Positions 28,934-36,867 of a DNA stretch of 64,000 bases are shown in pieces. Location of the stretch: positions 310,001 to 374,000 of the forward strand of contig NZ_CP063089.1 in assembly GCF_014931215.1 (NCBI RefSeq). The letters are read 5' to 3'. The position numbers and the translations under genes are program-made. The notes beneath the pieces were generated by a model that did not search any database, was not told the origin of the DNA, and saw only the letters and a program-made list of their open reading frames with translations. Each line of letters begins with the position of its first letter. The stretch's first letter is position 1. Source of the DNA: Campylobacter sp. 2014D-0216 (GTDB taxonomy: Bacteria; Campylobacterota; Campylobacteria; Campylobacterales; Campylobacteraceae).

Positions 28934-29662
28934 ATGCAAGACAATGTCATTGATCGTAGAAATTTTTTCAAGTTAAGTCTTTTGGGAGGTAGCGTGATCG
29001 CTGCTAGCACTATAGGAGGTGGAACTGTACTACATGCTGCAGAGTTAGCACATGAACATAAAAGTACTCAAGATAAATCTAACAAAGTAAGAGGAAGAAT
29101 GTTTTTTCAAGTGCAAACTGATTTTGATAATTTAAGCGCAGCATGTGAGAGAATATACCCAAAAGATGAACAAGGAGAGGGCGCTATAGGTTTGGGTGTG
29201 CCTTATTTTATCGATAACCAATTAGCCTCAGCATATGGCTATAATGATAGAGAGTATCTACAAGGACCTTTTATAGAAGGTATACCTGAACAAGGTTATC
29301 AAACTCCTATGAAACGCAATGATATTTTCTTAGAAGGTGTTAAAGCTTTAGAGGTTATTTCTCAAAAGCGTTATAAAAAAAGCTTTTCATCTTTAAAAGG
29401 AACTGATCAGGACAAAATTTTGATTGATTTGGAAAAAAATAAAATTGATTTCATAGGATTTAAATCTTCTGAATTTTTTACGCTTTTAAGAGAAATGACG
29501 ATAGCTGGAGCTTTATCTGATCCAATTTATGGTGGTAATGATAATAAAAATGGTTGGAGAATGATGCAATATCCAGGGGCACAAATGAGTTATATAGACA
29601 AAATAGCAAGTGATGAATTTTTTAACATGGAGCCTATGGGCTTAGCAGATATGGAAGGATAA
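28934..29662 (+). CDS. Gluconate 2-dehydrogenase small subunit (subunit 3 family, Cj0414-like)
   Basis: This 242-residue protein starts with a twin-arginine signal: RRNFFKLSLLGGSVIAAST, residues 8-26. Export is likely folded and with its partner. The mature part has FDNLSAACERIYPKDEQGEGAIGLGVPYFID, typical of the gluconate dehydrogenase subunit 3 family. AAGGAGG stands before the ATG. The flavoprotein subunit starts three bases after the stop. The substrate may be gluconate, as proposed for Cj0414/Cj0415, or another sugar acid or polyol. Confidence 0.87.
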   Translation: MQDNVIDRRNFFKLSLLGGSVIAASTIGGGTVLHAAELAHEHKSTQDKSNKVRGRMFFQVQTDFDNLSAACERIYPKDEQGEGAIGLGVPYFIDNQLASAYGYNDREYLQGPFIEGIPEQGYQTPMKRNDIFLEGVKALEVISQKRYKKSFSSLKGTDQDKILIDLEKNKIDFIGFKSSEFFTLLREMTIAGALSDPIYGGNDNKNGWRMMQYPGAQMSYIDKIASDEFFNMEPMGLADMEG

Positions 29663-29665
29663 AGC

Positions 29666-31387
29666 ATGGCTGAAATATTAAAAAAAGTAGATGTAGTAAC
29701 AGTAGGAGCAGGTTGGACAGGTGGTATAGTAGCAGCAGAGCTTACTAAAGCAGGCTTGAATGTGTTAAGTTTAGAACGTGGTGCAATGCAAACTACGGAA
29801 AATTTTGCAATGATCCATGATGAGTGGAGGTATGCTGTTAATTATGGCTTAATGCAAGATTGCTCAAAAGACACAGTGACTTTTCGCCAACATATAAAAG
29901 ATCTTGCTTTGCCATATAGAAAAATGGGTTCTTTTTTACTTGGTAATAATGTTGGCGGTGCAGGAGTGCACTGGAATGGATGGACTTTTAGATTTTTGCC
30001 TTATGATTTTGAAATCAAAACAAAAAGTTTTGAAAGATACGGCAATAAATTAGGCAGTGATTATACTTTACAAGATTGGGGTTTAACTTATAAAGATATG
30101 GAGCCTTACTATGATAAATTTGAAAAAATTTGCGGTATTTGTGGAGAGGAAAATCCTCTAGCAGAGAAAATGGGTGTTTTTAGATCAAGTCCTTACCCTC
30201 AAACACCTTTAGAAAATACTAAAATGCTTAAGCGTTTTGAAAAAGCAGCAAAAGATCTTAAAATGCATCCATTTAGACTGCCTGCAGCCAACTCAAAAGG
30301 TGGTTATACTAACCCAGATGGTCAGGATCTAGCCCCATGTCAATACTGTGCTTATTGTGAGCGTTTTGGCTGTGAGTATGGTGCTAAAGCAAGTCCTATT
30401 AACACAGTTATACCAAAAGCCATGAGCACAGGAAAATACACCATAAGAACACATAGTAATGTTATAGAAATACTTAAAAAAAATGGAAAAGCAACCGGAG
30501 TTAAATTCGTAGATACAAGAACCATGAAAGAGTATATTCAGCCAGCAGATATTGTAGTGCTTACAAGTTATATGTTTAACAACGCTAAGCTTTTAATGGT
30601 AAGTGGTATAGGCGAACAATATGACCCCAATACAGGTAGAGGAACTTTAGGCAGAAATTATTGTTATCAAATCAACATGGGTACGACAGCGTTTTTTGAT
30701 GAGCAATTTAACACTTTTATGGGTTCAGGTGCTTTGGGTACAACTTGTGATGATTTTATAGGAGATAATTTTGATCATTCAAGAGAGAAATTTTTACATG
30801 GTGCGATGATTTATAGTGTGCAGTCTGGAAATAGACCGATTAAAGCTTATGCAATTCCAAAGAATACGCCTTCTTGGGGTGCAGAATTTAAAAAAGCTTT
30901 AAATTATAATTTCACTAGAAATATTTACATTGGTGGGCAAGGTGCATCTTTACCACATAAAAATAACTACTTAAGTTTGGATCCAACCTATAAAGATGCT
31001 TTTGGTATGCCACTAGTAAGACTTACTTATAACTTTACAGATCAAGATCGTGCTTTGCATAAATTTATAACCGATAAAACAGCTGAAGTTGCTAAAAAAA
31101 TGCAAGGTGTTAAATCTATACTAAAAGATCCTTATATTACTAATTATAGTGTTGTACCATATCAAACTACACACAATACAGGTGGTACTACCATGGGTGA
31201 TGATCCTCAAACAAGCGTTGTTAATACCTATTTGCAGCATTGGGATATGGATAATCTTTTTGTTGTGGGTGCAGGAAATTTTCAGCATAATAGCGGATAT
31301 AACCCTACTGATACAGTCGGGGCTTTGGCTTATCGTTGTGCTGAAGGTATTTTAAAATACCACCAAATAGGCAGACAATTAGTGTAA
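29666..31387 (+). CDS. GMC-family gluconate dehydrogenase flavoprotein subunit (Cj0415-like)
   Basis: This 573-residue FAD enzyme has Rossmann motif GAGWTGGIVAAELTKAG near residue 12 and GNNVGGAGVHWNGW near residue 90. A Cys-rich CQYCAYCERFGCEYGAKASP lies near residue 225. The C-terminal catalytic region has HNTGGTTMGDDP and FQHNSGYNPTDT, which supplies His and Asn as in GMC oxidoreductases. It has no signal peptide, so it is expected to ride out with the TAT-signal subunit. No cytochrome c subunit follows, though three-subunit enzymes of this family have one. Confidence 0.9.
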   Translation: MAEILKKVDVVTVGAGWTGGIVAAELTKAGLNVLSLERGAMQTTENFAMIHDEWRYAVNYGLMQDCSKDTVTFRQHIKDLALPYRKMGSFLLGNNVGGAGVHWNGWTFRFLPYDFEIKTKSFERYGNKLGSDYTLQDWGLTYKDMEPYYDKFEKICGICGEENPLAEKMGVFRSSPYPQTPLENTKMLKRFEKAAKDLKMHPFRLPAANSKGGYTNPDGQDLAPCQYCAYCERFGCEYGAKASPINTVIPKAMSTGKYTIRTHSNVIEILKKNGKATGVKFVDTRTMKEYIQPADIVVLTSYMFNNAKLLMVSGIGEQYDPNTGRGTLGRNYCYQINMGTTAFFDEQFNTFMGSGALGTTCDDFIGDNFDHSREKFLHGAMIYSVQSGNRPIKAYAIPKNTPSWGAEFKKALNYNFTRNIYIGGQGASLPHKNNYLSLDPTYKDAFGMPLVRLTYNFTDQDRALHKFITDKTAEVAKKMQGVKSILKDPYITNYSVVPYQTTHNTGGTTMGDDPQTSVVNTYLQHWDMDNLFVVGAGNFQHNSGYNPTDTVGALAYRCAEGILKYHQIGRQLV

Positions 31388-31388
31388 A

Positions 31389-31419
31389 AACAAGTGAAGC
31401 ATTTTTGGCTTCACTTGTT
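31389..31419. terminator. Bidirectional terminator between the GMC gene and a small membrane protein gene
   Basis: AACAAGTGAAGC and GCTTCACTTGTT pair perfectly over 12 bp around a seven-base loop. On the plus strand the stem is followed by TT, and on the minus strand it is followed by TTTTTACAC. The end of the small minus-strand gene lies in the stem. Confidence 0.8.
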
Positions 31420-31521
31420 TTCGCTGTTATCTTTTTCTTTTTTCTTCTTCCATAAATGAAGTGCAACTCCACATGCACCACCAACGATAGCAGCAATGAT
31501 AAGATTTGTAATGAAATCCAT
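31411..31521 (-). CDS. 36-residue single-span membrane protein
   Basis: The predicted peptide is MDFITNLIIAAIVGGACGVA followed by LHLWKKKKEKDNSENK. It has one transmembrane helix with a small-residue face (GGACG) and a positively charged tail, so the tail should stay in the cytoplasm. GGAAG lies at a normal distance before the ATG and a terminator hairpin sits at its end, which support a real gene despite the length. I recall a short gene (Cj0416) at the equivalent place in C. jejuni. Function unknown. Confidence 0.65.
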   Translation of the reverse strand: MDFITNLIIAAIVGGACGVALHLWKKKKEKDNSENK

Positions 31522-31607
31522 TTACTTCCTTTTTTTGTTTTATTAACTAATAATTTTGTATTATAACTTATAAAGACATAATTTGAGTTAACTAAGGAAA
31601 ATATTTT

Positions 31608-31937
31608 ATGAAAGAAAAATGCAACTTTACAGAATGCGGATTTAATTATACTTTATCTTTGATTTCAGGAAAGTATAAAATGAGTGTTTTGTATTGTTTA
31701 TTTCGTTATGAAGTAGTAAGATATAATGAGTTAAAAAGATATCTTGGGAGTATTTCTTTTAAGACCTTAACGCATACCCTAAGAGAGCTTGAAAGTGATG
31801 ATTTGATCATTCGTAAAGAATACCCACAAATTCCACCAAAAGTAGAATACAGACTTTCTAAAAAAGGTCAAAGTTTGATCCCTATCTTACAAGCGATGTG
31901 TAGTTGGGGCGAAGTGAATCAAAAGGAAGAAAAATGA
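31608..31937 (+). CDS. HxlR-family transcriptional regulator with N-terminal cysteines
   Basis: This 109-residue winged-helix protein matches the HxlR fold: LISGKYKMSVLYCLF near residue 20, YNELKRYLGSISFKTLTHTLRELESDDLI as recognition region and VEYRLSKKGQSLIPIL as wing. Cys5 and Cys10 lie at the N-terminus, where YodB/HypR-type members carry a redox- or electrophile-sensing cysteine. It sits between mdaB and the alcohol dehydrogenase, whose promoters share an element, so it is a natural candidate to control both. It overlaps the lipocalin gene by four bases. Confidence 0.88.
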   Translation: MKEKCNFTECGFNYTLSLISGKYKMSVLYCLFRYEVVRYNELKRYLGSISFKTLTHTLRELESDDLIIRKEYPQIPPKVEYRLSKKGQSLIPILQAMCSWGEVNQKEEK

Positions 31938-32386
31938 TAGAATTATTAGATGGTATTGATTTAGAAAAATACATGGGTACATGGCTAGAAATGGCTAGAA
32001 AGCCTGCTTTTTTTCAAAAAACTTGTAAAAGCGCTAAAGCAGAATACGAGCTAGAGTATCAAGGTACTACGCCTATAATAAAAGTTAAAAATATATGCAC
32101 CAAAGAAAATGGTGAAATTTCACAAGCAAATGGCAAAGCAAGGGTAAAATCTCCAAGAGCTTTAGCGGTTAAGTTTAGTATATTTATGAATATCTTCAAC
32201 AAGCCAAATTATGAGATTGTTTACATTGATACAAATTATCAAGTTTCTATCGTAGGTAGTCCTGATAAAAAATACCTTTGGATTTTATCAAGAAAAATTT
32301 TAGAAAAAGAGCAGATAAACTCTTTGCTTGAAATAGCCAAGCAAAGAGGTTTTGACACTAGTGATGTGATTTTTGATAAGCACTAA
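31934..32386 (+). CDS. Lipocalin family protein (Blc-like, without lipid anchor)
   Basis: This 150-residue protein has the lipocalin signature DLEKYMGTWLEMARKPAFFQ at residues 8-27 and later YEIVYIDTNYQVSIVGSPDKKYLWILSR. Bacterial lipocalins bind fatty acids or lysophospholipids. This one has no signal peptide or lipobox, unlike E. coli Blc, so it would stay in the cytoplasm. AAGGAAG precedes ATG 31934; the start overlaps the HxlR gene stop, so the two are co-translated. Confidence 0.85.
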   Translation: MIELLDGIDLEKYMGTWLEMARKPAFFQKTCKSAKAEYELEYQGTTPIIKVKNICTKENGEISQANGKARVKSPRALAVKFSIFMNIFNKPNYEIVYIDTNYQVSIVGSPDKKYLWILSRKILEKEQINSLLEIAKQRGFDTSDVIFDKH

Positions 32387-33465
32387 AGTGCTTCATTCAT
32401 ATCGATTACATAACGGAATTTAGCTTTTCCTGAAGTGAGGTTTTCATAAGCTTTGTCAATCTCACTTGGTTTGATGAGTTCAATCTCAGGGTAAATTCCA
32501 TGCTCCAAAGAAAAATCAAGCATTTCTTGAGTTTCTTTAATGCCCCCAATCAACGAACCATATACTTTTTTACCTGCTTTGTGTACAAAATGAACAATGT
32601 TGATACTAGGGCTTACTTCATGCGGAGGTAGTCCTACAATAGCCATCTCACCGCCAAATTTTAACAAGTCCATATAAGCTAGTGGATCATAAGGAGTTGG
32701 TATGGTAGAGATGATGAGGTCAAATCTTTCTTTTACTACGCTTTTATCGGTACTAGTATAAAAATTACTCACTCCCATAGCTAGAGCTTCTGTTTTTTTG
32801 TTTTCATTTCTTGCAAAAACACTTACTTTTGCTCCCATTTTCACAGCGTATTTAACTGCCATCATACCAAGTCCACCAAAACCTGCTATGGCTACACTTG
32901 AGCCTTCTTTGATATTTGAAAATTTAAGCGGTGAGTAGGTAGTAATACCCGCACAAAGCAAAGGCGCTACTTTTTCAAGTGGTGCATTTTGTGGCACATT
33001 GATAGCAAATTTTTCACTTACTACGATGTTGTTTGAGTAGCCTCCATAGGTGTTTTCATTATCATGAAATACATCTTTGCAGTTATAAGTGTAGATGGTT
33101 TTACCATTTTCACAAAATTGCTCTTGAGATTTTTTGCATGCTTCACACTCCCCGCATGAGTTGACCATACACCCAACCCCAGCAAAATCGCCTACTTTAA
33201 ATTTACTTACATTTTCCCCTACTGCGATGACTTCTCCTGCTATTTCATGTCCAGGTACACAAGGGTAGGTTGCCTCGCCCCATTCGCTTCTTGCGGTGTG
33301 AATGTCACTATGGCAAATTCCTGCGTATTTGATAGCGATTAAGATGTCGTTTTTACCTACTTTGTGGCGTGTAAATTCAAAAGGCGTGAATTTAGAATCT
33401 TTGCTAAGCATAGCATAGCCTTTACTTTTAACACGACCATTTTCTAAAAAGATTTTTGAATCCAT
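32383..33465 (-). CDS. Zinc-dependent NAD(P) alcohol dehydrogenase (YahK/cinnamyl-alcohol type)
   Basis: This 360-residue medium-chain dehydrogenase has catalytic zinc ligands in GICHSDIHT and GHEIAGEVIAVG. A structural zinc cluster is in CMVNSCGECEACKKSQEQFC, and the nucleotide fold is GFGGLGMMAVKYAV. Members of this branch reduce aldehydes with NADPH. The promoter upstream has the same upstream element as mdaB, so both probably answer the same signal. The 3' end overlaps the lipocalin gene end by four bases. Confidence 0.92.
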   Translation of the reverse strand: MDSKIFLENGRVKSKGYAMLSKDSKFTPFEFTRHKVGKNDILIAIKYAGICHSDIHTARSEWGEATYPCVPGHEIAGEVIAVGENVSKFKVGDFAGVGCMVNSCGECEACKKSQEQFCENGKTIYTYNCKDVFHDNENTYGGYSNNIVVSEKFAINVPQNAPLEKVAPLLCAGITTYSPLKFSNIKEGSSVAIAGFGGLGMMAVKYAVKMGAKVSVFARNENKKTEALAMGVSNFYTSTDKSVVKERFDLIISTIPTPYDPLAYMDLLKFGGEMAIVGLPPHEVSPSINIVHFVHKAGKKVYGSLIGGIKETQEMLDFSLEHGIYPEIELIKPSEIDKAYENLTSGKAKFRYVIDMNEAL

Positions 33466-33491
33466 TTTTCTTTCTCCTTTGCGTTTTTTTA

Positions 33492-33551
33492 ATTATAATA
33501 AAGCTAGGTTTTTATTGCAATAGGGAAAATAAAGTAAGATACTATACTCAA
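33492..33551 (-). promoter_or_regulatory. Alcohol dehydrogenase promoter with the element shared with mdaB
   Basis: On the minus strand: element TTGAGTATAGTATCTTAC (33534-33551), 13 bases, TTGCAA (33515-33520), 17 bases, TATAAT (33492-33497). The layout is identical to the mdaB promoter. The leader up to the ATG is 26 bases and contains AAAGGAGA. Confidence 0.75.
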
Positions 33552-33585
33552 GGTGTGTTTGTGGGTTTTGGTTTGATTTTTATGG

Positions 33586-33591
33586 TATAAT
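33586..33591 (+). promoter_or_regulatory. -10 box of the hsdR defence operon
   Basis: TATAAT preceded by TGG (extended -10) and a strongly T-rich stretch upstream stands 29 bases before the hsdR ATG. AAGGAAG is the ribosome-binding site. This is the likely main promoter for hsdR-hamA-hamB-hsdS. Confidence 0.55.
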
Positions 33592-33620
33592 TATTTAAAT
33601 TTTTTACCCATAAGGAAGCC

Positions 33621-35933
33621 ATGGAACTTAAGCATTTTTCAGAAGATGATACTAGAGTTAAACTCATAGATGTAAAACTTCACGCTAGCTCTTGGAGTGA
33701 AGAAAATATCATAAGAAATTATTATTTTACTGATGGGCGTAAGCTTATAGGAAATAAAAGAGGCGAAAGAAAATTTGCAGATTATTTGTTGAAATTTCAA
33801 AACAATAATCTTGCTATCATAGAAGCTAAAAAACAAAGCAAAGATCCTTTAGATGGCTTGTCTCAAGGCATAGAATATGCTAGAATTTTAAACGTAGCAT
33901 TTGTATATAGTACTAATGGCGATAAAATTTATGAATACAACTTAAAAACTTCAAGCGGTGAGTACATAGAAAATTTTCCAACCCCAAGTGAGCTTTTTGC
34001 TAGGATTTATGGAAATTTAAAAGAATGGCAACACAAGCTTTTATCGCAGCGAGAATTATACATACCCCAAAAAGAATTAAGATATTATCAAAAGATCGCA
34101 GTTGATAAAGTCATAGAAGCTTTGATCAACGGTAAAAATAGAATTTTACTCACTCTTGCTACAGGTACAGGTAAAACCACCATAGCTTTTGCTTTGTGTT
34201 ATCGTTTACTTGAAGCTAGGTGGAATAAAACAAATCAAGACAAAAAACCTAAGATATTATTTTTATGTGATAGGGTGAGTTTAAGAGATCAAGCTTTAGG
34301 AGAGTTTAATCCTATAGAGGGCGATTGCGTGGCAGTGAGTGCGCAAGAGTTGAGAAAAAATAATGGCAGAGTGCCTACAAGTGCAAATGTGTTTTTTGGA
34401 ATTTATCAAAGTCTAGCTTCAAATTCAAAAGAACAAGAAAATGCTAATGAAGAACAAGAAAGCAAATTCTACTTACAATACCCCAAAGACTTTTTTGATC
34501 TTATCATCATCGATGAATGCCACAGAGGTGGAGCGAATGAAGAAGGTAGTTGGGCAGGGGTGCTAGAGTACTTTTCATCGGCTACGCATTTAGGGCTTAC
34601 TGCTACACCTAAAAAAAGCGATAATGTAGATACTTATAGGTATTTTGGTGAGAGTATATATGAGTATAGTCTTAAAGATGGCATAGAAGATGGCTTTTTA
34701 ACTCCTTATAAAGTTAAGCGTGTTACGACTACGCTTAGTGAAGGCTATGTGTATAACCCTGATGATATCATAGAAGGTGAGTTAGAAAAAGGCTTTTATA
34801 AGATCAATGAATTTGAAAGAAATATTCACTTACCTCAATACAACGACTTTCTAGCTAAAGAAATTTTAAAGCTCATCAACCCTATGGATAAAACCATCAT
34901 CTTTTGTGCTAACCAAGCCCATGCAAGTGAAGTAAAAAGAGCCATTGATAAATTTAAAAGTGTAAAAAGAGATGACTACTGCGTGAGGGTTACAAGTGAT
35001 GAGGGTAAAATAGGGCTTGAGTACTTAAAGCAGTTTCAAGATAATGACAAAAGCTATCCTGTGATACTCACTAGTTCTAAAATGCTAACCACAGGAGTAG
35101 ATGCTAGAAATGTCCGCAACATAGTGCTTTTGGCAAATATAGGTTCTATCATAGAATTTAAGCAAATCATCGGAAGAGGCACTAGGGTGTATGAGGGAAA
35201 AGACTTTTTTACTATACTAGATTTTACCGGAGTAACAAGACTTTTTTATGATCCTAAATGGGATGGCGAGCAGATCGAAGATGAGGAAAAAACTGAAGTA
35301 AAAACTATACAAAACAAAAGAGAGCAAAGCAACCCTAAAGAAACAACCAAGCAAAAAGAAGTCACTGTGCATTTAAAAGGCACAAAACTAAAAGTGCTTG
35401 ATATAACGACAAGCTACATAGGAGATAGCGACAAGCCACTTAGCACAAAAGAATTTTTGGAATTTTTAGTAGGAAAGCTAGCAGAATTTTATGATGATGA
35501 GACAAGGTTACGCGAGATTTGGAGTAACCAAGCAAGCAGGAAAGAATTTTTACAAAAACTTGAAAAAGACCGCATAAGCGAGCAGGTTTTGGAAGAATTG
35601 ACAGTGATCTTTGAGCAAAAAGACTGCGATGTGTATGATGTGCTAGCACATTTAAGCTTTAACAGCGAGATAAAAACACGCCATGAACGCGTACTAAATG
35701 TAAAAAATAGTACATTTTTAAAACGCTTCCAAAAAGAAAAAGCCTTAAAGCTTGTGGAATTTTTACTAGATAGGTATCAAGAGTATGGTATAAAAGACTT
35801 TGATAGTGGGTTAAAAACACTTATAGATCTTAGCTCTTTAGGTAGCGTAAAAGAGCTAGTGAGTGAATTTGAAGGTATGGAGAATTTAAAACAATGCATT
35901 GATGATTTACAAAGGGAGATTTATGCAGGATAA
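33621..35933 (+). CDS. hsdR: Type I restriction enzyme R subunit HsdR
   Basis: This 770-residue translocase/nuclease has an N-terminal PD-(D/E)xK nuclease with LAIIEAKKQSKD near residue 67. A superfamily 2 motor follows: LATGTGKTTIAFA (Walker A), DLIIIDECHRGG (motif II), THLGLTATPKK (motif III) and QIIGRGTRVYEGKDF (motif VI). With HsdM and HsdS it forms the restriction complex that cleaves DNA after translocation. It is separated from hsdS by two further defence genes, an arrangement known for Campylobacter as R-linked ORFs. It overlaps hamA by 11 bases. Confidence 0.95.
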   Translation: MELKHFSEDDTRVKLIDVKLHASSWSEENIIRNYYFTDGRKLIGNKRGERKFADYLLKFQNNNLAIIEAKKQSKDPLDGLSQGIEYARILNVAFVYSTNGDKIYEYNLKTSSGEYIENFPTPSELFARIYGNLKEWQHKLLSQRELYIPQKELRYYQKIAVDKVIEALINGKNRILLTLATGTGKTTIAFALCYRLLEARWNKTNQDKKPKILFLCDRVSLRDQALGEFNPIEGDCVAVSAQELRKNNGRVPTSANVFFGIYQSLASNSKEQENANEEQESKFYLQYPKDFFDLIIIDECHRGGANEEGSWAGVLEYFSSATHLGLTATPKKSDNVDTYRYFGESIYEYSLKDGIEDGFLTPYKVKRVTTTLSEGYVYNPDDIIEGELEKGFYKINEFERNIHLPQYNDFLAKEILKLINPMDKTIIFCANQAHASEVKRAIDKFKSVKRDDYCVRVTSDEGKIGLEYLKQFQDNDKSYPVILTSSKMLTTGVDARNVRNIVLLANIGSIIEFKQIIGRGTRVYEGKDFFTILDFTGVTRLFYDPKWDGEQIEDEEKTEVKTIQNKREQSNPKETTKQKEVTVHLKGTKLKVLDITTSYIGDSDKPLSTKEFLEFLVGKLAEFYDDETRLREIWSNQASRKEFLQKLEKDRISEQVLEELTVIFEQKDCDVYDVLAHLSFNSEIKTRHERVLNVKNSTFLKRFQKEKALKLVEFLLDRYQEYGIKDFDSGLKTLIDLSSLGSVKELVSEFEGMENLKQCIDDLQREIYAG

Positions 35934-36867
35934 AGAAATAGAAAATACAACAGCAATAAACACTTATGTGAAAAATAAAGATAATAATAACTTTACAATA
36001 ATTTTAAATGAAACACTATGTTGTCAATATCATCATTTTTTACTATCTATTTCAAATCAATTTGAAAGCAAAAAGTGGAAAATGAAAAATTTTAAAAATT
36101 TTATTATTACTAATTTAAAAGAATGTGCTCTAACAGAACAAGAAAGGCAAAGTTTAGCAGGCAATGAAGGCGAAATTTTAGATAAAGCTATCTCAAAACT
36201 AAGAATAAATAACAAAAGCGGAGAGATAGGAGAAATTTTTCTTCATGGTATCATGAGGGAATATTATAATGCTCTACCTATTGTACCTAAGATTTTTCAT
36301 AAACAAAATCGCAATATGGAAGCATTCGGATTTGATAGCGTTCATCTAACTATAGAAAACCAAGAATACCATTTGTGGTTAGGCGAATCAAAACTATATA
36401 AAAACTTAAATGAAGCTATAAGAAAAGCTATAAAATCTCTAAAAGATAATCTAAATGACGAAACTATTCTTGATGAAGCTAGAATAATTGCAAATTCAAA
36501 TGAATTAGATAATTTAGCAAAACATCATAACATTCAAACAAGCACATTGACAAATTTCAAGCAAATTATTAATGGGAATATTAATCTTGATAGATTAAAA
36601 GGCATTTTACATGTGCCAATATCTATTATTTATGATTGTGATTATACAAAAAGCATTGAAGAAATTACCAACGATTATAAAGCAACGATAAAAAATTTTC
36701 ATAAGAAAAAGGGGGATAAAATATCACAAGAAATTAAAAAATTTTCGGATAAAATTGCATATATTGATAGAATAAAATTTCATATAATTTTTTTTCCTAT
36801 CCCAAATAAAAGAGAAATTATTAGCAAAATAAATGAAATTTTTAAGAGTTATAGAAATGCTGACTAA
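35923..36867 (+). CDS. hamA: Hachiman effector nuclease HamA (DUF1837)
   Basis: This 314-residue protein has the DUF1837 pattern with a PD-(D/E)xK-like core: GEIGEIF with Glu104, FGFDSVHL with Asp138 and LWLGESKLY with Glu155 and Lys157. HamA is the nuclease subunit of the Hachiman anti-phage system, which works with the helicase HamB. ATG at 35923 follows GGGAG and overlaps hsdR by 11 bases; HamB starts 11 bases before its stop. The base composition is visibly more AT-rich than hsdR, which points to separate acquisition. Identification is from motif and the helicase partner, not from a search. Confidence 0.8.
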   Translation: MQDKEIENTTAINTYVKNKDNNNFTIILNETLCCQYHHFLLSISNQFESKKWKMKNFKNFIITNLKECALTEQERQSLAGNEGEILDKAISKLRINNKSGEIGEIFLHGIMREYYNALPIVPKIFHKQNRNMEAFGFDSVHLTIENQEYHLWLGESKLYKNLNEAIRKAIKSLKDNLNDETILDEARIIANSNELDNLAKHHNIQTSTLTNFKQIINGNINLDRLKGILHVPISIIYDCDYTKSIEEITNDYKATIKNFHKKKGDKISQEIKKFSDKIAYIDRIKFHIIFFPIPNKREIISKINEIFKSYRNAD

